21,818 nucleotides of DNA from Eggerthellaceae bacterium (GTDB taxonomy: Bacteria > Actinomycetota > Coriobacteriia > Coriobacteriales > Eggerthellaceae): the NCBI GenBank assembly GCA_003452695.1, contig DMNP01000349.1:1-21818 (forward strand). Direction: 5' to 3'. The notes under the pieces were generated by a model, which made no database searches, was not told the origin of the DNA, and worked only from the letters and a program-made list of their open reading frames with translations. Below are positions 6,599 to 13,309 of the stretch, in pieces; positions within the stretch are counted from its first letter, which is position 1, and each line of letters begins with the position of its first letter. Made by a program: the position numbers and the translations under genes.

Positions 6599-8626
6599 GT
6601 GAACCAGCATCGCGCAACGCTGCCGTGCCGGCTCTCCGGCCTGTGCGCGGCTCTTATCCTGGTCCTTGCCGCCCTAACGTGCGCCTTTTCGCTGGCGTTG
6701 CCCCAGCAGGCCCTGGCGCGCGACGACCGTCGTCCGAGCGTGCTCGTCATCGACGCAGGGCTTGGCGACTACGATCGCGCCGTGCTGAATTGGCTCGGCG
6801 CGGAAACCCAGACGGTGGCCGAAAACACCGGCCTGCTGCTGAAGACCGCGCCCAATGCGCCGTGGTGGCCCGAAGCCGGCGGCACGGACCCGGCCCCGAC
6901 GACCTTCCTGCTGGGCGCACCGCAGCACCGCGTGCTGTCGTCCAGCGATATCGCCTGGGCGCTGGACCGCATCCGCGAATCGGGGGTCCAGCCGCGCACC
7001 TTCGTGGTGGCCATGGGCGCCACGGGCCTTCCGCTGCGCGAATACGCGCAGGACATGGCGCCGGTCACCCAGAGCATGCGCGCCGACTTGGTGGGCATGG
7101 CCTTCTGCGGCACGCCCAACAGCGGCTATAGCGGCATCAAGCTGTATCCCGAATCGGATTTGTGGGGAACCATTGCCGACACGGTGGGGCTTTCGGTTGC
7201 GGACCTGCAGCCGGACAGCGAATACCTGGCCAAGCTGAACGCGGGGTCGTTGCCGCGCATGAACAAATCGCTTATCGTGAACGGTTCGGTGGGCGACCTG
7301 GCCTTCGGCATGACCGACGGCGCGGGCGTGGCGGCCGATTTCTCGCTGCCGCCGTCCGTGTCGAGCCAGGTGATGACCACGCGGGCCAACGTGACGCTTT
7401 CGCAGACCGCGGACCTGACCACGCAATGGAAGCCCTTCGCCAGTTCCATCGACTATCCGCAGCGTGCAGTGGACGGCCAGCTGGTAGAGCGTTTGTCGGG
7501 CATGTCCAGCTACGAGCTTTCGAGCGAAGTGCAATCGCAGCTGTGCGAGTTCTATCTGTCGTGGTTCGGCGACGGGGCCCCGGTCACGCATAATTCCAAC
7601 ACGCTTGCGCTGGACCTGTCCGGTTCGATGGTGGATATGATCGGCCCGAACGAGGACAAGCTGGGTGCCGCGAAGCTGGCGGCCAAGGATTACCTGCAGG
7701 CCATGCGTGCGTGCAGCGAGCTTGCCCAATCGGCGCCGATGGACGTGTCGGTGTATGGCTTCAACGTGCGCATAGCCGAAATTGCGCAGGGCTACGACGC
7801 GTCGTCGAACGGGGCTATCGACGGAATGCAGGCGCGCGGCGATACCGACATCGGCCTTGCGCTTGAACGCGCACTTTCCTATATGGCCGGCGCGCCCCTG
7901 TGCGCCGACAAGCACGTGTTGCTGCTGTCCGATGGCGCCGCCACGCAGGGCATGCGCGATGCGCAGATGCTGGCAGGCCCGGTGGCCGAGGCTCAGCGGC
8001 GCGGCATCGTTATCGACACCGTCGGCTTCGGCGAGGCCGGCGAATCGAACGCGGGATTTCTGCGCAGCGTTTCCGATGCCACGGGCGGCACGTATTATCA
8101 GGCAGACGACACCTACAGCCTGCGGGTGAATTTCCTGAAGTCGTACTACGCATCGCTTGCCCTGAGCCTGGTGGACGAAGAGCTGCCCGCCGGCGCGCAG
8201 GCAAGCCAGGGCATCGGGCTTATAGACAACCACACCAGTGCCATCCAGATCGGCGTGGTGGCGCAAGGCGCGTTGCCCCAGCTGACGCTGACGCGCGATA
8301 CCGCCACGGTGGATGGCGGCGAGTATAGCTCCGTGGAGGAAAACGGGCTGCTGTCCGTGCAGTACTCCGATCCGCCGACGGGCACCTACGAGCTGCAGTT
8401 GAACGGCGGCGAAGGCGCGCGCCATGTGTTCGCGGTGAAGCTGCCGGGCATTCCTCTGGGCAAGCCGGTCGTTGGCGAGCAGCAGGACTTCTCGCTGTTC
8501 CTGCTTATAGCGACGGGCGTGCTGCTGGTGGCGGCGCTGGTTGGCACGGTCGTGCTGCATAATCGCAAGTCGCGCGTGGGCGTGGGCGCCGTGGACGCTG
8601 GCGCGAGGAAGAGCGGCAAACGATGA
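6599..8626 (+). CDS. Exported VWA-domain protein with a possible degenerate alpha/beta-hydrolase-like N-terminal domain
   Basis: This membrane-anchored extracellular protein has 675 residues from GTG 6599, which has GGAGG 5 nt upstream; a TTG 12 bases earlier overlaps that binding site and is less likely. Residues 1-40 form a signal peptide (ending ALA). Residues about 45-320 resemble a lipase-type alpha/beta fold: an opening VLVIDAGLG strand, VVAMGATGL where a GHSxGG nucleophile elbow would sit, and MAFCGTPNSGY like the GTPHxG element. The nucleophile position appears to be Ala141, so this domain would be inactive; this assignment is tentative. Residues about 330-520 are a von Willebrand factor A domain with an intact MIDAS (DLSGSM from Asp339, the Thr in GDTD, LLSDG with Asp445). 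A C-terminal membrane helix (about 631-654) and a basic tail anchor it. Its stop overlaps the PP2C start (ATGA). Confidence 0.85.
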   Translation: MNQHRATLPCRLSGLCAALILVLAALTCAFSLALPQQALARDDRRPSVLVIDAGLGDYDRAVLNWLGAETQTVAENTGLLLKTAPNAPWWPEAGGTDPAPTTFLLGAPQHRVLSSSDIAWALDRIRESGVQPRTFVVAMGATGLPLREYAQDMAPVTQSMRADLVGMAFCGTPNSGYSGIKLYPESDLWGTIADTVGLSVADLQPDSEYLAKLNAGSLPRMNKSLIVNGSVGDLAFGMTDGAGVAADFSLPPSVSSQVMTTRANVTLSQTADLTTQWKPFASSIDYPQRAVDGQLVERLSGMSSYELSSEVQSQLCEFYLSWFGDGAPVTHNSNTLALDLSGSMVDMIGPNEDKLGAAKLAAKDYLQAMRACSELAQSAPMDVSVYGFNVRIAEIAQGYDASSNGAIDGMQARGDTDIGLALERALSYMAGAPLCADKHVLLLSDGAATQGMRDAQMLAGPVAEAQRRGIVIDTVGFGEAGESNAGFLRSVSDATGGTYYQADDTYSLRVNFLKSYYASLALSLVDEELPAGAQASQGIGLIDNHTSAIQIGVVAQGALPQLTLTRDTATVDGGEYSSVEENGLLSVQYSDPPTGTYELQLNGGEGARHVFAVKLPGIPLGKPVVGEQQDFSLFLLIATGVLLVAALVGTVVLHNRKSRVGVGAVDAGARKSGKR

Positions 8627-10368
8627 ATCTGGGCGGCTGCACGGCCACGGGGCCGCGGGAAGCGAACGAGGACAGCTTCTTCACCTTCGATTTCTCGGAC
8701 GTGAATTCGTTTGCGAACGGCGTGGTGGCCTTTGCCATGGTAAGCGACGGCATGGGCGGTTATCAGGGCGGCGACGTTGCCAGCGGCCTGGCGGTGTCCA
8801 GCGCCGAATCCTATCTGCACCATTTGTTGGACATGGCCGATGGCAACCAGGTGGACTTGGACGCGCAAGCCGCGCTTGCCGAAATCGTGCAGAACGCGCA
8901 CGACGCCATAGAAGTTGAAACGCGCAATCGCAACAACGCGCGCATGGGCGCCACCTTCGTGGGCGCCTTCATAAGCCCTCGGCATGCCTGGATCGGGCAT
9001 GTGGGCGACAGTCGCGCCTATCTGGTGCGCGATGGCCGGGCCACGCAGCTTACGCAAGACCACTCGCAGGTGGGGCGCATGCTCAGCGAAGGCCTTATCA
9101 CCGAGGAAGAGGCGCAGAACCATCCTGCGCGCAACCGCATAGAGCGCGCCCTCGGGTTCACCGATGGCCAGCCCGATCCCACCGAGGTGGACTTAATGCC
9201 CGGAGATGCGCTGGTCATGTGCAGCGACGGCGTGTACACGGTGCTGGACGGGGCGGCCATTTGCAAGTACGTGAAGGCTGCAGCCGGTGCCGAGGATGCG
9301 GCCAGGCGCATCGTGAAGGCAGCCGTTTCGCACGGCACCGACGACAATTCCACCGCAGTCGTGGTGTTTGTGGAGAAGGACCGGCCGAGCCGGGGCGAGC
9401 ATGCGGCTGCGGAAGCCCAATCGCAGCGCGCGCCGCGCCAGGGCACGCAGCCCCTGCCCGTGCAGAACGCTGCGCGCACGCAGGTGCTGCCCCCACAGGC
9501 CGTGCGAGCGCAGGCGGGACGCGCAGCGCATGCGGGGCATGCCCGCAGCAAGCAGGCAGACAGCATGTCGGCAGGTGGAACGCGCGTGCTGCCAGCGAAT
9601 TCGGCGGCGGCACGTGGGCGCACGTCCAAGCACGTGGCATCGGAGGGGTCGCGCGCCCGGCGCACGCGTTCGTCGCGCCCGGCGGCTACCTATATCGTTC
9701 CTATCGTCGTTGCCCTGTTGTTGGTGGCGGTTATCGCGTTCCTGTTCTTCGCCGCGCCGGGCCGCGAAGGTGTTATGGGCGGCGCAAGCGGCGCTGCCCC
9801 CGCAGCGCCAGCTGCTTCCGGGGCCCCCGCAAACGGAACGGCCCCGACGGGAGCGGATGCAAGCGCGGGCGCTCCAACTGCGCCGGGGCAGGCCCCCGAA
9901 TCTGGCGCTGGCGGAAATGCACAGACGCCCGCTGCCGGCGGCTACCAGTCGTATGCCACGCTTTCCGACGCCGAGCTGAAGTTCGTGGACGCATCTGGCG
10001 TGGCCCAGAGCTTCGACGAAGAGCCGCTGTACCTGGACACCGCTCCCGCACTGCGCGTGGGCGCCCAGCTGCAGGCAAGCGCCGCATCGGAGAACCACGG
10101 CCGCAATTTCGACTATCGCACGTTGCCCAACGACTATCTGGCCGACCTGCGCGCCGACTGCGCCGACTACGAGTCGGGCGTGCGCGCCTTCGATTCGCGG
10201 CTGTCCCAACTCGTGGACCCGGACCTGTACCCATCCTTCCTCGGCGCGCTTGCCAACAGCGGTGCAGTAAACGATATCGAAGCCCTGGCCATCCGCGCCG
10301 ACGCCCTGTCCGACCCCACCACAACAAACACCCCCATCTCTCCCAAACTCCAAGAGGAGGGCCAATGA
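8623..10368 (+). CDS. PP2C-family Ser/Thr protein phosphatase with transmembrane helix and ectodomain
   Basis: The 581-residue product removes phosphate from Ser/Thr in proteins, most likely those modified by the kinase encoded at 11274-12941. ATG 8623 overlaps the upstream TGA (translational coupling). The cytosolic catalytic domain (about 1-250) has the PP2C metal-binding set: EANEDS (Asp17), SDGMGG (Asp42), GHVGDSRAYL (Asp129), MCSDGVYTVL (Asp202) and TDDNST (Asp240/241). A Pro/Ala/Arg-rich juxtamembrane linker (about 255-355) precedes one membrane helix (about 357-379). An Ala/Pro/Gly-rich exterior linker leads to a roughly 140-residue ectodomain that I do not recognise and that lacks the BofC-like segment of the kinase and lipoprotein. 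Actinobacterial PstP-type phosphatases share the cytosolic domain plus single TM layout, but this exterior part looks different. Its stop overlaps the lipoprotein start. Confidence 0.93.
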   Translation: MNLGGCTATGPREANEDSFFTFDFSDVNSFANGVVAFAMVSDGMGGYQGGDVASGLAVSSAESYLHHLLDMADGNQVDLDAQAALAEIVQNAHDAIEVETRNRNNARMGATFVGAFISPRHAWIGHVGDSRAYLVRDGRATQLTQDHSQVGRMLSEGLITEEEAQNHPARNRIERALGFTDGQPDPTEVDLMPGDALVMCSDGVYTVLDGAAICKYVKAAAGAEDAARRIVKAAVSHGTDDNSTAVVVFVEKDRPSRGEHAAAEAQSQRAPRQGTQPLPVQNAARTQVLPPQAVRAQAGRAAHAGHARSKQADSMSAGGTRVLPANSAAARGRTSKHVASEGSRARRTRSSRPAATYIVPIVVALLLVAVIAFLFFAAPGREGVMGGASGAAPAAPAASGAPANGTAPTGADASAGAPTAPGQAPESGAGGNAQTPAAGGYQSYATLSDAELKFVDASGVAQSFDEEPLYLDTAPALRVGAQLQASAASENHGRNFDYRTLPNDYLADLRADCADYESGVRAFDSRLSQLVDPDLYPSFLGALANSGAVNDIEALAIRADALSDPTTTNTPISPKLQEEGQ

Positions 10369-11252
10369 AAACGGACGCTTCCCAGTTCCGACATAATAAG
10401 GCGTTAGAGAAAGAGGCGCGCGTGAGCCGTGAGGCCAATGGCGGCAAGGCCGGCATCGGTCGTGCTGCATCAGCGCTTAGGGCGACTATGAAAAGTGCGC
10501 TTTTTGTCGGCTTGCTTTCTCTTGCCTGCCTGTGCATCCCGATGCTCGGTGCCTGCTCATCTGCGCCATCGTCCGCTTCTCAACCTTCGACGACGGCTGC
10601 GCCTGCAGCAGCTTCCAAATACTTTTTGGCGGTGAATGCCGATGGTTATGTGGCGGTATATGCCGGGAAAATCGGAGATGGGTCGGATCCGGAGCGAGTT
10701 ACCGAGATACGCGCAGACGACCTGACCGACAGCATACGGTCCGATTTAAGCGTGGGCATGGAATTCGATTCATTGGATGCCGCCATCGACCGTGCGAAGG
10801 AACTGCAATCGTGGGTGGAGCAGCTTAAAGTCGAAAAGGATAAGGCTGCTCAGCAGGCAATGGAGGCTGATCAGGCAAAGCGCGAGGCGCAAGAATCTCA
10901 GCAGGCTGCTGAAGAGGCAGCTGCAGCTCAGCAGGCGGCCGACACGGCTGCAGCCGAGCGCCAGCTTCCCGAGAGTGCGGCAACGGTAAGTTCGCAGGGG
11001 TTCTGGGGCGTGTGGATAGGCGCGTTCGGCACTTACGAAGAAGCGGAACGCTACATGGTTGCGGCACGTGGCGCCGGATTGCCAGCCGATGTTTTCCTGA
11101 CAACCGATTGGAACAATCTGAATTCCGATCCCTACTATGTGGTGAGCGTGGGAACGTCGGCGGCGGAATCGATAGCCGCCGAGCTTTGCGACATGGCGAA
11201 AAAGCGCGGCTATCCCGATGCGTACGTTAAATTCACAGGTGCGAGAAAGTAA
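10365..11252 (+). CDS. Lipoprotein with BofC-like segment, coiled coil and SPOR-like C-terminus
   Basis: This predicted exported lipoprotein has 295 residues. ATG 10365 has AGAGGAGG at 4 nt and overlaps the PP2C stop. The N-terminal region before the hydrophobic stretch is unusually long (about 42 residues, charged); the lipobox is LGAC with Cys64. An internal Met42 would give a conventional signal peptide but lacks a comparable binding site. Residues about 85-150 match the exterior segment of the downstream kinase, including 13 identical residues GKIGDGSDPERVT (101-113). An Ala/Gln/Glu-rich coiled coil (about 150-205) precedes a C-terminal region of about 80 residues that looks SPOR-like (WGVWIGAFGTYEEAERYM...YYVVSVG), a fold known to bind denuded peptidoglycan glycan strands. 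Codon third positions are less GC-rich than in its neighbours. It probably presents a wall- or ligand-binding partner for the kinase (inference). Confidence 0.85.
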   Translation: MKTDASQFRHNKALEKEARVSREANGGKAGIGRAASALRATMKSALFVGLLSLACLCIPMLGACSSAPSSASQPSTTAAPAAASKYFLAVNADGYVAVYAGKIGDGSDPERVTEIRADDLTDSIRSDLSVGMEFDSLDAAIDRAKELQSWVEQLKVEKDKAAQQAMEADQAKREAQESQQAAEEAAAAQQAADTAAAERQLPESAATVSSQGFWGVWIGAFGTYEEAERYMVAARGAGLPADVFLTTDWNNLNSDPYYVVSVGTSAAESIAAELCDMAKKRGYPDAYVKFTGARK

Positions 11253-11273
11253 GGCTGGAAGCGAGGGACGCGT

Positions 11274-12941
11274 ATGTCTGGGCAGATAGAACATCTTGGT
11301 CCGTACGAGTTGCGTGGCGAATTGGGGCGGGGGGCCATGGCGCGCGTGTGGCGCGCTTGGGACCCGAACCTGGAACGCGAAGTGGCCATTAAAGAGCCGC
11401 TGTTCGATCCGCGACTGGACGAGAACGTTCTTGCTGAAATGGGCCGGCGCTTCGTGAAGGAGGGCAAGGCCGCGGCCAAGCTGAACCACCCGAACATCGT
11501 GACCATCTTCGCAGCCGACGTGTACGACGGGCGCCCGGCCATCGTCATGGAGCTGGTGGACGGGGCCACGCTTTCGGACATGCTGGAACGCGGCGCGCTT
11601 GCGCCGGAAGACGCCCTGAACGTAATGGATCAGCTGTTGGATGCCGTGGGTTATGCTCACGGCAAGGGCGTGGTGCATCGCGACATAAAGCCCGATAACG
11701 TCTTCGTGTCGTCCGAGGGCCGCGTGAAGTTGGCCGACTTCGGCATCGCGCATGTGGACGACGGCGCCGCCACGCGCGCCACCATGTTCGGCACCGTGCT
11801 GGGAACGCCCGGCTACATGTCGCCCGAACAGGCCACGGGGCGCACGGTAGACGAGCGCTCGGACCTGTTCTCGTGCGGCACGGTGGCCTACGAAATGCTG
11901 ACCGGCTTCAACCCCTTCGGTGCGGGCGAAGGCACCGATTCCACCACGCTCATATACCGCATCGTGCACGAGCCGGCACCCGAGCTGCCGCCGAACACCA
12001 GCGCGGGCCTGCCCGCCGACCTGCGTCCTGCCGTCATGGCCGCGCTTGCCAAGGATCCTGCCGACCGTCCGCAGAGCGCCGAGGCGTTCAAGGCCATGCT
12101 TCATGGCGAACAGGCCGTGCCCACCCAGCGCATCGCCTTCGAGAATGCGCCCACGGCGGCCCTGCCTGCATCGCAGTCGCAGCCCAGCGCCAAGCGCCCG
12201 AAGTGGCTGCCCTACGTTGCAGTAGCCGCAGCGTGCCTTATCGCCATAATCGTCGTGTTCGTGTCGGCCACGTCTGGCGGCGGCGGTGGCGCGGGTGGCA
12301 CCGCCGCCAAGGCGGCGGCAAAGTACTATCTGGCCATAAGCGGCGATCACGTTGCCATCTACGAGGGCAAGATCGGCGACGGCTCCGATCCCGAGCGCGT
12401 AACGAACGTGGAAGTGGCCAACCTGCCGTCCGAAACGGTTGCAATGTTGCAAAACGGCGTGGAGTTCGACACCCTGGATGCCGCGAAGGACCGCGTGAAG
12501 GAATACCGCCAGCAAGCCGAGACTGCCAAGAAGGCCGCGGAAGAAGCTGCCGCGGCGGCAGCGGCAGCTGCGGCTCAAGTTTCGTCGGTGGACATCGCGA
12601 TTACCGGTGCCGACGGCTCGGTGCGCAGGGCGACCATTCATCGCCAGGGCACGTCCGAGCGCGTCTTCCCCGATTCCAACGACCGGCGCTTGTCGGAAGC
12701 CGAAGTGCGGGCCCTTTCCGATGCCGAACGTTGCATTGCCTGGAACGAGATAATTGCTGCCTCCAACGGCTATGCCTTCAAGAACGGCGGCTTGGCGGAC
12801 TATTTCAGCAACCATTGCAGCTGGTACCACCGCACTCCGGGTGCTAGCGGAAACGGCAACCTGAACTCCGCCGGCGCCGCCAACGTAGAGCTGCTGAAGC
12901 GCTATACCGACGGCTGGTGGTTCAGCCTGGCCACGTACTAA
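11274..12941 (+). CDS. Transmembrane Ser/Thr protein kinase (PknB-like) with BofC-like and YARHG-type exterior domains
   Basis: A Hanks-type kinase of 555 residues that phosphorylates proteins on Ser/Thr. ATG 11274 is preceded by GCGAGGGA. The cytosolic kinase domain (about 11-275) is complete: P-loop GRGAMARV, VAIK (Lys40), HRDIKPDN (Asp137), DFG (Asp155), GTPGYMSPEQ and DLFSCG. A single membrane helix lies at about 312-334. Outside there are no PASTA repeats. Instead, residues about 348-410 carry the BofC-like segment (with GKIGDGSDPERVT, 365-377) shared with the preceding lipoprotein, then an Ala-rich helix, then a C-terminal domain (about 463-550) matching the YARHG pattern: FPDSNDRRLSEAEV, WNEIIAASNGYAF (where typical members read RNEIYARHGRKF), CSWY and ANVELLKRY. 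It is the last gene of the plus-strand series; substrates probably include the FHA protein (inference). Confidence 0.93.
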   Translation: MSGQIEHLGPYELRGELGRGAMARVWRAWDPNLEREVAIKEPLFDPRLDENVLAEMGRRFVKEGKAAAKLNHPNIVTIFAADVYDGRPAIVMELVDGATLSDMLERGALAPEDALNVMDQLLDAVGYAHGKGVVHRDIKPDNVFVSSEGRVKLADFGIAHVDDGAATRATMFGTVLGTPGYMSPEQATGRTVDERSDLFSCGTVAYEMLTGFNPFGAGEGTDSTTLIYRIVHEPAPELPPNTSAGLPADLRPAVMAALAKDPADRPQSAEAFKAMLHGEQAVPTQRIAFENAPTAALPASQSQPSAKRPKWLPYVAVAAACLIAIIVVFVSATSGGGGGAGGTAAKAAAKYYLAISGDHVAIYEGKIGDGSDPERVTNVEVANLPSETVAMLQNGVEFDTLDAAKDRVKEYRQQAETAKKAAEEAAAAAAAAAAQVSSVDIAITGADGSVRRATIHRQGTSERVFPDSNDRRLSEAEVRALSDAERCIAWNEIIAASNGYAFKNGGLADYFSNHCSWYHRTPGASGNGNLNSAGAANVELLKRYTDGWWFSLATY

Positions 12942-13003
12942 CGGCCCATTAAGCGCGACTTTGCAGGTATTTGCTTGTCTGTCCAGCCCCACGGACTTGG
13001 GAG

Positions 13004-13037
13004 GCGGGGGCATAATAGGGTCCTGTTATGCCCCCGC
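13004..13037. repeat. 34-bp palindrome, copy 1 of 3
   Basis: GCGGGGGCATAA (13004-13015) pairs exactly with TTATGCCCCCGC (13026-13037). The centre TAGGGTCCTG is itself nearly self-complementary. The inner 26 bp are identical to copy 2. Confidence 0.88.
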
Positions 13038-13111
13038 GGGCGCGGATGAAAGCGCGGCCCTGCTCCCGCCTGCGGTTACGCGGAGCCAATTCCCTGTGCG
13101 TGGAAGGTGAA

Positions 13112-13137
13112 GGGCATAATAGGGTCCTGTTATGCCC
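13112..13137. repeat. 26-bp palindrome, copy 2 of 3
   Basis: GGGCATAATAGGG-TCCTGTTATGCCC is identical over 26 bp to the centre of copy 1 and in the same orientation. Its centre is 104 bp from that of copy 1. Confidence 0.88.
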
Positions 13138-13215
13138 CCGCGCCGTCCGAATCATGCCCCGCCGACGTTCCAGCTGGAATAACCCGCTGCCAGAACGCGC
13201 GCCCTCGGTCGACAA

Positions 13216-13239
13216 GGCATAACAGCACCCTATTAGGCC
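13216..13239. repeat. Degenerate palindrome, copy 3 of 3, inverted
   Basis: GGCATAACAGCACCCTATTAGGCC is, on the opposite strand, a diverged form of copies 1 and 2 (TAATAGGG-TGC-TGTTATGCC). Its centre lies 103 bp from that of copy 2. Confidence 0.75.
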
Positions 13240-13245
13240 ATCGCC

Positions 13246-13269
13246 CCAAGCTGTCTTCCAAGCTGTCTT
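13246..13269. repeat. 12-bp tandem duplication
   Basis: CCAAGCTGTCTT occurs twice head to tail (13246-13257 and 13258-13269), about 40 bases past the exporter's stop codon. It is probably a small slippage duplication. Confidence 0.8.
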
Positions 13270-13309
13270 ATCGCGATTTCATCCCAGGTTGTCTCACCGC
13301 GGTTCGCAG

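Larger units (their letters stand above)
12942..13309. other. Convergent intergenic region with three palindromes
   Basis: This 368-base gap lies between the kinase (plus) and the MacB-like exporter (minus), both ending into it. It holds three related palindromes, a perfect 12-bp dyad TTCCAGCTGGAA (13168-13179), and a 12-bp tandem duplication. Open frames across it read through the palindromes and look non-coding. No classic hairpin plus T-run terminator is seen. Confidence 0.7.

Noticed and set aside
9219..10364. Upstream extension of the lipoprotein frame inside the PP2C gene
   Set aside because: It is an Arg-rich shadow of the phosphatase. The true start at 10365 has a strong ribosome binding site.
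12949..13215. Minus-strand 88-codon open frame between kinase and exporter
   Set aside because: It reads through two palindrome copies, has no ribosome binding site and no protein-like composition.
13004..13239. CRISPR array
   Set aside because: Only three copies exist, one inverted and diverged, with spacers of 74-78 bp and no cas genes.
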